50,010 nt of DNA from a virus: positions 1-50,010 of the IMG/VR virus record IMGVR_UViG_3300036846_000769; one strand, 5' to 3'. A model generated the notes under the pieces. The model did no database searches. It saw only the letters and a program-made list of their open reading frames with translations, and was not told the DNA's origin. Positions 20,577 to 27,413 of this stretch are shown here, one piece after another. The position numbers and the translations under genes were made by a program. Each line of letters opens with the position of its first letter. Within the stretch, counting starts at the first letter, position 1.

Positions 20577-21323
20577 ATGCCATACGTGAAAGGGTTTCTA
20601 AAGATCGTGCGTGCGGGGCACCCGGATCAGGGGTTGCCGGGAGGCGAGGGGCCGGTCGACCCCGATTACGGAATCGGCATCGAGCAACCCGATCAGGGGC
20701 TTCCGCCGGTCCAAGGCCCGGTCGATCCGGGCTTTGGCTGGCCGCTCCCGCCGGTCATCGACAACGGTCTCCCGGGTAGCGGCGGCAGGCCGACCTTCCC
20801 TGTCCGCCCCGACAATTCGCTGCCGTCGCGGCCCGGGATCTGGCCGCAGCCTCCCGTAGGGATCTGGCCGCCTCCGCCTCCGCTCCTGCCGACCCACCCG
20901 ATCTATCCGGGCGGGGAACATCCGGATCAAGGACTCCCGCCGCAGCCGCCCTCGGGCGAGCATCCGGATCAGGGGCTCCCGCCCTCGGGCGAACATCCCG
21001 ATCAGGGCCTGCCTCCCGAGCAGCCGCATCCCCAGCCCCCGATCTTCCTGCCTCCGGGCGCCGTATGGCCGCCGCTGCCGCCCTCGATTCAGGGGCCGAT
21101 TCTCTGCTTCGTGTGGATCGTCGGCGTCGGCTACCGATGGGCCGCGATCGATCCGAGCCTGACGCCTGATCAGGGTCTGCCGGGGAGCGGCGGACGGCCT
21201 TCGCATCCGATTGCCCCCGGGGGCCGCCCGGGTAGCGGAGGCGGCAGGCCTTCGCATCCAATCGCGCCGGGGGGCCGTCCGGATCAGGGGCTCCCGCCGC
21301 AGCCGCAGCCGAAGCGGACCTGA
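20577..21323 (+). CDS. Pro/Gly-rich protein with PDQGLPP repeats
   Basis: 248 residues, almost entirely low complexity, with seven copies of PDQGLP(P/G), three of them in close tandem as GEHPDQGLPP units, plus GGRPSHPIAPGG repeats near the C-terminus. A short hydrophobic patch ('ILCFVWIVGVGYRWAAI') lies near residue 180. Expected to be extended or polyproline-like, so perhaps a structural linker or surface protein. AGAGGAGAAACG is a strong ribosome-binding site. It is a lone plus-strand gene between two minus-strand genes. Function unknown. Confidence 0.7.
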   Translation: MPYVKGFLKIVRAGHPDQGLPGGEGPVDPDYGIGIEQPDQGLPPVQGPVDPGFGWPLPPVIDNGLPGSGGRPTFPVRPDNSLPSRPGIWPQPPVGIWPPPPPLLPTHPIYPGGEHPDQGLPPQPPSGEHPDQGLPPSGEHPDQGLPPEQPHPQPPIFLPPGAVWPPLPPSIQGPILCFVWIVGVGYRWAAIDPSLTPDQGLPGSGGRPSHPIAPGGRPGSGGGRPSHPIAPGGRPDQGLPPQPQPKRT

Positions 21324-21331
21324 AATGAAAA

Positions 21332-21353
21332 GGGCCAGCCTCGCGGCTGGCCC
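21332..21353. terminator. bidirectional terminator hairpin
   Basis: GGGCCAGCC and GGCTGGCCC form a perfect 9-bp stem with a TCGC loop. On the minus strand it is followed by TTTTCATTTC, a good intrinsic terminator for the DndB-like gene; on the plus strand it follows the repeat-protein stop by 8 bases but has only a weak T-run. Confidence 0.75.
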
Positions 21354-21379
21354 CCTACTTTGTGGTCGAGAAAATCGAC

Positions 21380-22801
21380 CTAGACGACGTCCTCGGCCGC
21401 TTCGGCGAGATCTTCGAGCTTGTGCTCAGCGACAATCCGCTCCCACGCCTCGTCGGCCGCCGCAGCGGTCGAGCGAATCCGGAAGCCCGCCTCGCTGACC
21501 GTGATCATGTGGGACCAGAGCGGACGCGCGCCAGCGACGACCGCTGCGGCGAAGGCGGCGCCGGATTCCGCCTTGGCCGTTTCGAGCGACGTGCGCTCGA
21601 CGGTCAGGACGTGCCAGTCGACGCCGCCAAGCGCTTGCGCCATGCGGTCGTAGCCGATGTCGTGGTCCTTGCAGAAGCAGAACGCCCGGGCGAGGATCGC
21701 CATGCCGATTCCGCGCAAGAGCACGTCGCCGCCGAGCGACTCGCGCAGCTCGCCAACCGTCACCGTGGGCTCCTCGGCGCGGATGGATTGATCGAGCTGG
21801 GCGAGAACCGGGATATGCCCGATGCACTCGCGCAGAAAGTCCTCAAGCCCGTCGGTGTGCTTCGCGACCTGATCCCGCTGCCACTTGGCTCCGGCGTCTT
21901 TCGGCGCCTCCAGATCGGGATCGAAGTAATGGTCGACGATCTGCGACACGAGCATCCGCATCGCAGACATCGACCAGACCTTCGAGGAACGCGCCGACAG
22001 ATTGACGTTGGTCGCGGTCGCGTCGACGTAGGTGCGCAAGAACTTGAGGTTCTTGACGAGGAGAAGCGCGCGCTGATTCTTCTGGTCGCGGACGTCGTAG
22101 GTGATGACGAGCGACTGAGCGATCGGCCGCGCCTTCCCCGCGTCCGCGAAATCCTGATGGGCCGAGGCCGAATCAGGCTCGAAGACCACGGTGAAGCTCA
22201 CCGCGTTCTCAAACAGCGCGGCGCGCTCATCGTCGGGCAGGCGCTTATCGGCGCCGATGCTCTCGATGACCGTGTCGCGGTGCGCACCGTCCGTGATGTG
22301 CAGCCGGACATAGGTCGGCAGCATCAGGATGGCTGACCAGACGTTGATTCCGAGCGTCGCGGTGGGCCGGTAGATGATCAGGCTCACCTTGGCGTCGTTG
22401 GCTTCGGCGTCGTCAGCGTTGTGCTTCGCGCCCCAGTTGAGCATGAAGCCCGGGAGGATGAATTTCTCCCGCTTGCAGGCGTTGTCGACCAGATAGCCCC
22501 GGATGTCCTTCTGATGCGCTGGGATGCCGGGGCGATTCGAGTGCTCAGCGACCTCATCGGCGGTCGCGCGCTTGCTGGAGCGATCGACCTTCGCGAGATC
22601 GGTGAAGGTCTTCATGGGAACCGCTGTCACGAACTGAAGGCGGTTGCCCTGAATGAAGGCCGTGCCCAAAAGCGGGCGCACCGTGCCGTTGAGCGACTCC
22701 TTGCCGAGCCGGTCGTGGAGGCCGTCGACCGAATCGATGGTCTCGATCGCGACTCCCGGGGGAAGGACGTTGACGAGTTCTGGAATGACATTAGGTGTCA
22801 T
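21380..22801 (-). CDS. DndB-like / DGQHR-domain protein
   Basis: 473 residues. 'LHITDGAHRDTVIES' (171-175 DGAHR) corresponds to the DGQHR signature, and 'HQDFADAGKARPIAQSL' to the conserved F-x-D...K-x-x-P-I segment of DndB, which represses the dnd genes that put sulfur into the DNA backbone. Gln of DGQHR is Ala here. The N-terminal 'RPGIPAHQKDIRGYLVDNAC' also fits. No dndA/C/D/E genes are in the window, so it is an orphan. It has a hairpin-rich 145-base leader and a good AGGAGA ribosome-binding site. Confidence 0.72.
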   Translation of the reverse strand: MTPNVIPELVNVLPPGVAIETIDSVDGLHDRLGKESLNGTVRPLLGTAFIQGNRLQFVTAVPMKTFTDLAKVDRSSKRATADEVAEHSNRPGIPAHQKDIRGYLVDNACKREKFILPGFMLNWGAKHNADDAEANDAKVSLIIYRPTATLGINVWSAILMLPTYVRLHITDGAHRDTVIESIGADKRLPDDERAALFENAVSFTVVFEPDSASAHQDFADAGKARPIAQSLVITYDVRDQKNQRALLLVKNLKFLRTYVDATATNVNLSARSSKVWSMSAMRMLVSQIVDHYFDPDLEAPKDAGAKWQRDQVAKHTDGLEDFLRECIGHIPVLAQLDQSIRAEEPTVTVGELRESLGGDVLLRGIGMAILARAFCFCKDHDIGYDRMAQALGGVDWHVLTVERTSLETAKAESGAAFAAAVVAGARPLWSHMITVSEAGFRIRSTAAAADEAWERIVAEHKLEDLAEAAEDVV

Positions 22802-22910
22802 GATGGCGATCTCCTATCGCTAGGCTTGTTTGCACTACCGGGCCGTCGCGACTGCAATCGCGGCGGCCCTTTTGCATGTTTTGTGAGATTTGCGGCGAAA
22901 ATGTGTCGTT

Positions 22911-22930
22911 CGAAGGCCAGCCTTCGAACA
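22911..22930. repeat. inverted repeat after the recombinase gene
   Basis: Arms TTCGAAGG and CCTTCGAA separated by CCAG, 16 bases past the stop of the recombinase gene (minus strand). There is no T-run, so it is not a clear terminator; a recombinase binding site or 3' stabilising hairpin are options. A second GC-rich hairpin (GGGCCG with CGGCCC) lies at about 22838-22873. Confidence 0.5.
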
Positions 22931-22946
22931 TTCAAAGAACGCAGTC

Positions 22947-23606
22947 CTACAGGACCGCGTCCGCCATCCGCTGAACGACCGATCGGGTGAACCGACTTCC
23001 GGTTTTGGCGACGAATCCGAGGCGCTCCAGCTCGCGCGCGACCGCGTTGAGCGACAGGCCCTTCTCGTGCCGCAACTCACGCGCGATCGGCACGACGCGC
23101 GGATCCATCTCCGCCCAGCTCTTGCGCCCGCCGCACTTGCCGGTCGCGGCGATCTTGCGGTCGCGCGCCGCCCGCAGCTTGGCGACCGTCAGCGCCTTGT
23201 CGAACTGCGCCACCGCGCCGAGGATCTGCCGGATCAGGACCGCCGTCGGCGTGTCGTCGACAAAGGCTCCCGGCGAATCGACCGCGATCAGCTCGACGCC
23301 CATGTCCTGAAGCAGGCGCCAGCCGGTCTCCTGCACCATGAGGTCGCGGGCGAACCGATTCGCGGTCTCGACGAGGATCGTGCGGACGCCGTTCGACGCG
23401 ATGCGCTGCAAGAGGAGCTTGAACCCCTCCCGCTTGTCGAGCGGATCGGCGCCGGAGACGGCGGCGTCGTAATAGCCGTTGACGATCTCGATGTTGTTGC
23501 GCCCCGCATAGGCGAAGACGGCATCTTCTTGGCGCTTCCGCGAATCCTTGTCCTCGCCAACGTTGGTTGCGGACGAGGTGCGGAAGTAGGCGACTGCTTT
23601 TTTCAT
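22947..23606 (-). CDS. serine recombinase (resolvase/invertase family)
   Basis: 219 residues. The N-terminal 'AVAYFRTSSATNVGEDKDSR' has the catalytic Ser (11 or 12), and 'VRTILVETANRFARDLMVQE' the conserved Arg cluster. A long helix ('FDKALTVAKLRAARDRKIAA') and a C-terminal helix-turn-helix ('LSLNAVARELERLGFVAKTG') follow. The size fits small resolvases/invertases rather than large integrases. It could invert a segment, resolve concatemers, or move itself. The leader has a 15-of-16-bp hairpin at 23625-23658 and GGAGTCGA before the ATG. Confidence 0.88.
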   Translation of the reverse strand: MKKAVAYFRTSSATNVGEDKDSRKRQEDAVFAYAGRNNIEIVNGYYDAAVSGADPLDKREGFKLLLQRIASNGVRTILVETANRFARDLMVQETGWRLLQDMGVELIAVDSPGAFVDDTPTAVLIRQILGAVAQFDKALTVAKLRAARDRKIAATGKCGGRKSWAEMDPRVVPIARELRHEKGLSLNAVARELERLGFVAKTGSRFTRSVVQRMADAVL

Positions 23607-23624
23607 GATCGACTCCAGTTCGGG

Positions 23625-23658
23625 GGGTGGTCACTTCAAAGGTTTGAAATGACCACCC
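23625..23658 (-). promoter_or_regulatory. long intergenic hairpin before the recombinase gene
   Basis: GGGTGGTCA...TTCAAA (23625-23640) pairs with TTTGAAA...TGACCACCC (23643-23658), 15 of 16 positions, two-base loop. It lies between two minus-strand genes, just ahead of the GGAGTCGA element. No T-run follows. It lacks hammerhead core bases; a processing site or regulator of recombinase translation is possible. Confidence 0.6.
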
Positions 23659-23664
23659 TGTTGG

Positions 23665-23925
23665 TTAGGCCTTGGCGACAGTTTCGAGGGCGGCGACGGT
23701 GCCGTCCCACGTCATGTCCTCGGTGAGCGGCTTGAACACCTCGGTCCAGTCCGGCGTCGAGAGCAGCACGACCGAGGTCTTGCCGACGAGCCAGCGCTCC
23801 CAGAGAATCCCGTATTTCTTGTCCTCGGTGACCTCCATGCAGCGGCCTAGTTTGCCGAGGCTCCGGCGCATCATTTCGCAGCGCTGATAGGCTTCCTGCA
23901 TTTTGGTCAATTTTTGGGTTTTCAT
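23665..23925 (-). CDS. small hypothetical protein
   Basis: 86 residues, helical N-terminus ('MQEAYQRCEMMRRSLGKLGR') and an alpha/beta middle ('GILWERWLVGKTSVVLLS'). GGAGTCGAAAT precedes the ATG, and a good promoter lies at 23964-23992. It is the first gene of the short minus-strand unit that includes the recombinase. No family recognised. Confidence 0.66.
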   Translation of the reverse strand: MKTQKLTKMQEAYQRCEMMRRSLGKLGRCMEVTEDKKYGILWERWLVGKTSVVLLSTPDWTEVFKPLTEDMTWDGTVAALETVAKA

Positions 23926-23963
23926 ATTTCGACTCCTCGGGCATCGGAAATGTGCCCGTCCCT

Positions 23964-23992
23964 TATATACCGCATTCGGGACAGAGTTGCAA
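23964..23992 (-). promoter_or_regulatory. sigma70-type promoter for the recombinase unit
   Basis: -35 TTGCAA (23987-23992), 17-base spacer, -10 TATATA (23964-23969) on the minus strand, then a GGGCA/TGCCC hairpin leader and GGAGTCGA. TTGCAA is its own complement, and on the plus strand TAGGCT lies 16 bases beyond it, so a divergent weak promoter for the genes from 24115 is possible. Confidence 0.65.
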
Positions 23993-24114
23993 GTTTTGTT
24001 TTTGCGCGTAGGCTGCCAATAGGCCGACTCCCGTCGGCCCGGGCGGCCTCAAAGCGTGTCTTGCCCCCCAGCAATCGTGGATGGGGCCGCCCGCTTTTTC
24101 AGGAAGGAATTGGG

Positions 24115-24393
24115 ATGGATTCGAACGCTGCCGAAGTCTGTGAACGCCTCAACCGGATGGCGCGCAGGCTGGGTCGGACATTGGGGATCGAGATCGGGGT
24201 GGACGAATCCGGCGATCGGCTCGTCTTTGTCGACGACGATGGTGACCCGATTAGCGATGACGGCGACATCATGGTCGCCGCGACGGCGGAAGAGATCGCA
24301 GGGAAGACATTTTTGCGGGAGTTCGCGGCGCGCGCCGGTCGCGCATCTGCGGTCGCCAAGTGGCAGGAAATAGAGCGGTCGAGGACTCCGTGA
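24115..24393 (+). CDS. hypothetical protein, 92 residues
   Basis: Helical N-terminus ('DSNAAEVCERLNRMARRLGR'), an acidic centre ('DRLVFVDDDGDPISDDGDI') and a helical C-terminus. AGGAAGG stands 8 bases before the ATG at 24115. It opens the rightward late region. A GGCCGA/TCGGCC hairpin lies at about 24018-24035 upstream. No family recognised. Confidence 0.68.
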   Translation: MDSNAAEVCERLNRMARRLGRTLGIEIGVDESGDRLVFVDDDGDPISDDGDIMVAATAEEIAGKTFLREFAARAGRASAVAKWQEIERSRTP

Positions 24394-24623
24394 AGAAGGC
24401 GAGATGGAAAAGCCGGGTCGCCCATCGGACCAAGACCGCATTCGCGAACACGAACAGGACCAATCGGCCAAGGCCGCCTGAAGAAGGGCGATCCAAATGG
24501 CTGAGCCAGCACGCTCGGCTGCCGGGGTACGATCCAAAAACGGACCCCCACAGCATGCAGAACGCTCAGCGCAGCAAGGAAGCGGATTGGGTCGCCGACA
24601 ACGGATGGTCATCGCGATCATGA
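24390..24623 (+). CDS. possible basic protein between two coupled genes
   Basis: 77 residues from GTG at 24390, which overlaps the preceding stop (GTGA); its stop overlaps the next ATG at 24620 (ATGA). Very basic N-terminus (KKARWKSRVAHRTK), C-terminal 'ARLPGYDPKTDPHSMQNAQR'. An alternative in this stretch is a longer version of the next gene starting at ATG 24497, which has AAGAAGGG before it. Both cannot easily be right; the double overlap favours this reading. Confidence 0.45.
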   Translation: MKKARWKSRVAHRTKTAFANTNRTNRPRPPEEGRSKWLSQHARLPGYDPKTDPHSMQNAQRSKEADWVADNGWSSRS

Positions 24624-25072
24624 CGAAATTCCACGTTCGGCAATATCGGCCGAACTTTGTCTCGGGCTTCGAGAATGCGGTCTGCCGCGACGTCAACGAG
24701 AGTGAGATTCTCGACTGCCCGTGGTTCAAAAACTTCCGGTACGAAGGCTTCGAGCGCTTCGAGATCGCGCCCTACGGCGACGAGAAGATCATCTCGGCCT
24801 GCTACACCGACGGCAACAATTGGGTGGCCGGATTCGCGATCCCGGTCGATCATCTGTTCGCGGAGAACTGGCGCTACAAAGCGAAGGAGAAACGCTCGAT
24901 GCTGATCAAGTACGATGAGGACGGCGAAGCGCAGAACAGCACGGTCGAGGACTATCCCGAGAACGACGACTACATCCGGATCAGGAATCTCTGGCACCAT
25001 GACGCCGAGGGCGTTCTGATTCCGCGCGCCGTCGTCCAAGAGTTCATCAGCGCCTTGCGAGACTTGCAATGA
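24620..25072 (+). CDS. hypothetical protein, 150 residues
   Basis: 'VRQYRPNFVSGFENAVCRDV', 'GDEKIISACYTDGNNWVAGF' and 'RIRNLWHHDAEGVLIPRAVV' suggest a beta-rich domain with a helical end. No family recognised. ATG at 24620 overlaps the upstream stop; ATG 24605 and 24497 are also in frame. The stop overlaps the next ATG (25069). Confidence 0.68.
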   Translation: MTKFHVRQYRPNFVSGFENAVCRDVNESEILDCPWFKNFRYEGFERFEIAPYGDEKIISACYTDGNNWVAGFAIPVDHLFAENWRYKAKEKRSMLIKYDEDGEAQNSTVEDYPENDDYIRIRNLWHHDAEGVLIPRAVVQEFISALRDLQ

Positions 25073-25389
25073 GCGAATCGCAACTCCGGCGATCGGCGAA
25101 GGTTCGCAGCGCCTTCGAGGTGCGGCCGATCCTCGACAAGATCGCGTTCAAGATCGGCGATCTGCATGGCGTCAATCTGGGCGTCATGCACACGCCGGAC
25201 GGCCTGTTCTTCGTCAACGGACTCGGCGACATCATCCAAGACGGGCCGGTCTCGGTTCTGTGCTGCACCGAGGAGGAGATCGCGACCGGCGATTTCCTCA
25301 AGTTCTTCACGCCGCGCGCCTTCTTCGCGGCGCTGTGCGAGGTCTTCGCGCAGGATTACGTCAGGCGACAAATGGGAGGCGTCAATTGA
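25069..25389 (+). CDS. hypothetical protein, 106 residues
   Basis: Alpha/beta protein ('RPILDKIAFKIGDLHGVNLG', 'DIIQDGPVSVLCCTEEEIAT'). No family recognised. ATGA overlap upstream, and overlap with the TTG start of the next gene (25386). Confidence 0.68.
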   Translation: MSESQLRRSAKVRSAFEVRPILDKIAFKIGDLHGVNLGVMHTPDGLFFVNGLGDIIQDGPVSVLCCTEEEIATGDFLKFFTPRAFFAALCEVFAQDYVRRQMGGVN

Positions 25390-25712
25390 AGTCCGAGGCC
25401 GAAGTCCTCAAGCAGCTTCAGCCCATCGCCAGCGAGATGAGCACAGAGGCTATGGAGCTGGCCCACCAGATCATGCCGCTTCTCGCGGGCCGGGAGCCGA
25501 TGGTGCAGAGCGCGGCGCTCGCCGATCTGGTCTCCATGCATCTCGCCGGGATGTTCGCTTCGAACAACAAGGGCAAAGTCGACGAGCGCGAGACGCGCAA
25601 GATGCGCGAGGGGATGTTCCAGCTCTTCTGCAAGGCGGTCTGGTCGCTGGTGCCGGTCAACGAGGAAAGGACCCGAGAGCTGCTCAAGGAGAAGATGGAT
25701 GGACGAGCCTAA
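25386..25712 (+). CDS. helical hypothetical protein with TTG start
   Basis: 108 residues, almost all helix ('EVLKQLQPIASEMSTEAMEL', 'REGMFQLFCKAVWSLVPVNE'). TTG at 25386 follows GGGAGG at 8 bases and overlaps the previous stop. The fold may be a small helical bundle; family unknown. The next gene begins 13 bases before its end. Confidence 0.65.
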   Translation: MKSEAEVLKQLQPIASEMSTEAMELAHQIMPLLAGREPMVQSAALADLVSMHLAGMFASNNKGKVDERETRKMREGMFQLFCKAVWSLVPVNEERTRELLKEKMDGRA

Positions 25713-25959
25713 GCTCGGGCCGACCGGCGACTTCCCGCACGGCAAGCTGAGCGATGACGATGAAGGCGGGATCAACGTCGCGCTCAGCCACCATCAGGCG
25801 CCGGATGGCACGCCTATGGTGCGGCTCGATTTCGGCAAGCCGGTCGCATGGCTTTCCCTGCCGCAGGATATGGCGATTGCGTTTGCGCTCACTCTCCTGA
25901 AGCATGCCGGGGTGATGAAAGTGCAGATCACGCGCGGAGGCGACCCTGAGTCGGCATGA
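25699..25959 (+). CDS. small hypothetical protein
   Basis: 86 residues. 'PMVRLDFGKPVAWLSLPQDM' and 'IAFALTLLKHAGVMKVQITR' look like a short beta-alpha domain of the kind found in many proteobacterial phages. AAGGAGAAG precedes the ATG. ATGA overlap with the next gene. Confidence 0.65.
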   Translation: MDEPKLGPTGDFPHGKLSDDDEGGINVALSHHQAPDGTPMVRLDFGKPVAWLSLPQDMAIAFALTLLKHAGVMKVQITRGGDPESA

Positions 25960-26327
25960 AGATAGAGTTCGTCTGCCCCGAGTGCGGGGTCCATCAAATG
26001 CTGTGGCCCAGCGCGGCAACGCGCCGAAATTTCTGTAGCTTTCACTGCCGCGCTGTTGCGTTAAGTCGCCCGCGCAAAAATCGTATCACGATCGCCTGCG
26101 AAGAATGCGGTAAGGAACACAGCACTCAGGCGTGCGATAAGGAGACTGCGCGGTTTTGCAGCCACGCATGCCAGCTTGCGTGGCTTCACCGCGAGCGCCC
26201 GCTGGCCCCGCACGAAGCTTCTAACCGACTGGGCATGTTCGGTATCATCCCGTCATACGCATTAGGAGCGGCCCATGCCAAAAATCTGGGAAGACGCAGT
26301 CAAGGCGATCCGGAAGTCGAGCCCTGA
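25956..26327 (+). CDS. double zinc-finger protein
   Basis: 123 residues with two similar Cys clusters: 'FVCPECGVHQMLW...FCSFHC' and 'IACEECGKEHSTQ...FCSHAC', each C-x2-C-x(16-18)-C-x3-C, so a tandem treble-clef or MYND-like zinc module, often found with HNH nucleases but here without one. The C-terminus is variable and overlaps the next gene by 53 bases in another frame. Nucleic-acid binding is likely by family type. Confidence 0.7.
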   Translation: MKIEFVCPECGVHQMLWPSAATRRNFCSFHCRAVALSRPRKNRITIACEECGKEHSTQACDKETARFCSHACQLAWLHRERPLAPHEASNRLGMFGIIPSYALGAAHAKNLGRRSQGDPEVEP

Positions 26328-26514
26328 CGTCAACGAATACGCGGTAGCTACATCGGCGCTCCAAAAGGCGGGCGAACTCAAAAAGGGAACTCGCGAGGCG
26401 ACCAAGCTTGGCGTGAAGCGCGGCAAGATGTCGCGCAAGGAGCGTCACGCGAAGCCGCTAGCGATCGGCGGCGCGGCAAAAGCTCCTTCGCTCGGGAGAC
26501 CCGGACGTGCCTGA
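26275..26514 (+). CDS. small basic protein with GGAAKAPSLGR tail
   Basis: 79 residues. The helical N-terminus (MPKIWEDAVKAIRKSSPDVN) is like short phage proteins; the C-terminal tail 'IGGAAKAPSLGRPGRA' recurs as 'AGGAAKAPSLGRAGRA' in the protein at 34380-35582 and as 'GGGKAPSMGRAARA' in that at 41149-41502. AGGAGC lies before the ATG. Probably a virion or head-associated peptide, from that sharing. Confidence 0.65.
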   Translation: MPKIWEDAVKAIRKSSPDVNEYAVATSALQKAGELKKGTREATKLGVKRGKMSRKERHAKPLAIGGAAKAPSLGRPGRA

Positions 26515-26668
26515 CCTTCTCGGGTATGCGCTCGGCGTGATCGCCATCCTTTGCGTCGTTCTGCCGCCGCGATACGATCCGGCGATTCGCTGGAAGGAGC
26601 ATCAGGAGGGCTGGCATGGCGGACGATCCGAGTGTCTCTCCCAACGACGAAGGCTTGGACGGCATTGA
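26507..26668 (+). CDS. 53-residue single-pass membrane protein
   Basis: GTG start; MPDLLGYALGVIAILC then VVLPPRYDPAIRWKEHQE: one hydrophobic helix (about 3-20) then a polar, basic tail. GGGAGACC precedes the GTG, and it overlaps the end of the previous gene. The tail overlaps the next gene by 53 bases, so the last 15 residues (Arg-rich) may be fortuitous. Similar tiny proteins opening PDLLGYALG are known to me from related phages; function unknown. Confidence 0.55.
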   Translation: MPDLLGYALGVIAILCVVLPPRYDPAIRWKEHQEGWHGGRSECLSQRRRLGRH

Positions 26669-26846
26669 CCGGCGTCAGAGGCCTCCTGTCGCCACCGTGG
26701 ACGAAGGGCTCGCCTCTTGGGCGCGAATGCTCCAAGGCCACCTTGCGATGCAGACCGGCGTCGAGATGATCGGAAGCGTTGGTTCTTCTGTGAGTTTCCG
26801 CTTCCGGGGCCAAGAGTTTTCGGTTCACGTTTACCGCACGGCTTGA
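26616..26846 (+). CDS. small hypothetical protein
   Basis: 76 residues with a disordered acidic N-terminus and a C-terminal helix/strand segment ('ASWARMLQGHLAMQTGVEMI', 'VSFRFRGQEFSVHVYRTA'). AGGAGGG precedes the ATG. No family recognised. An 85-base gap follows, containing an ATCCCGCC/GGCGGGAT hairpin. Confidence 0.65.
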   Translation: MADDPSVSPNDEGLDGIDRRQRPPVATVDEGLASWARMLQGHLAMQTGVEMIGSVGSSVSFRFRGQEFSVHVYRTA

Positions 26847-26931
26847 CGACTCCCTCGCTTGCTGCGCGAAATCCCGCCGCGCCCAGAGGGCGGGATGCCT
26901 TAATGCGCCCTCGACCAAAGAGGGATGAATC

Positions 26932-27405
26932 ATGGCCACAGATAAGCCGACGCACGGATCAGGCTCTCGCCAGACCCATGCGGAGCCTAGCCGAAGCCCG
27001 CAGCCGAGGCCTGCGGAGAGATCGGAGCGACCGCCCGAGCGCAATCGGGAGGATGAAGAGCACATCCGCCCGGATGAAGAGCGCACGATTAAGCAAGCCG
27101 AACAGCGGCCCACGCCGACCGATCGTCATCCGACGCAGCCCGCGCCTGTCCAGCCCGGGGTCCACCAGCCGGATCAGCAGCCGCAGCGGCCGGAGGAGGA
27201 AAAGGAAAAGCCCGAAGAGAAGGTGCTCGACAAGGAAGAGGCCAAGCAGCTCTTCTTTGCTGGCCACAGGCTCAAACGGCATGGCGATCCGGCCGAGAAA
27301 TGGATCGGGGCCGCGCGCGTCCATGGCACGATGTGCATTTGCAGGCCGCTCGATGAAACGGCCGAAAGAGATCTTGAACAACAGCTGGTTCTCGTCACCG
27401 ACTGA
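26932..27405 (+). CDS. hypothetical protein with disordered Pro/Glu-rich half
   Basis: 157 residues. Residues 1-100 are low complexity (Pro, Arg, Glu, Gln), while residues 100-157 form a small domain: 'KEEAKQLFFAGHRLKRHGDP' and 'WIGAARVHGTMCICRPLDET'. It lies 8 bases ahead of the portal gene, so a head-assembly or virion role is possible. No family recognised. AGAGGGATGAATC precedes the ATG. Confidence 0.65.
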   Translation: MATDKPTHGSGSRQTHAEPSRSPQPRPAERSERPPERNREDEEHIRPDEERTIKQAEQRPTPTDRHPTQPAPVQPGVHQPDQQPQRPEEEKEKPEEKVLDKEEAKQLFFAGHRLKRHGDPAEKWIGAARVHGTMCICRPLDETAERDLEQQLVLVTD

Positions 27406-27413
27406 GGTCTCCG

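Noticed and set aside
22826-22873. GC-rich hairpin upstream of the DndB-like gene as an intrinsic terminator of the recombinase unit
   Set aside because: No T-run follows on the minus strand; listed only as a leader hairpin.
22947-23606. Serine recombinase as a phage integrase proving a prophage
   Set aside because: At 219 residues it has only the catalytic and short DNA-binding parts of resolvases/invertases, and no attachment sites or host genes are visible in the window.
21362-23726. Long plus-strand frames opposite the DndB-like and recombinase genes (324 and 278 codons)
   Set aside because: Mirror frames of well-supported minus-strand genes with family motifs; their compositions are Arg/Asp/Leu-rich shadows.
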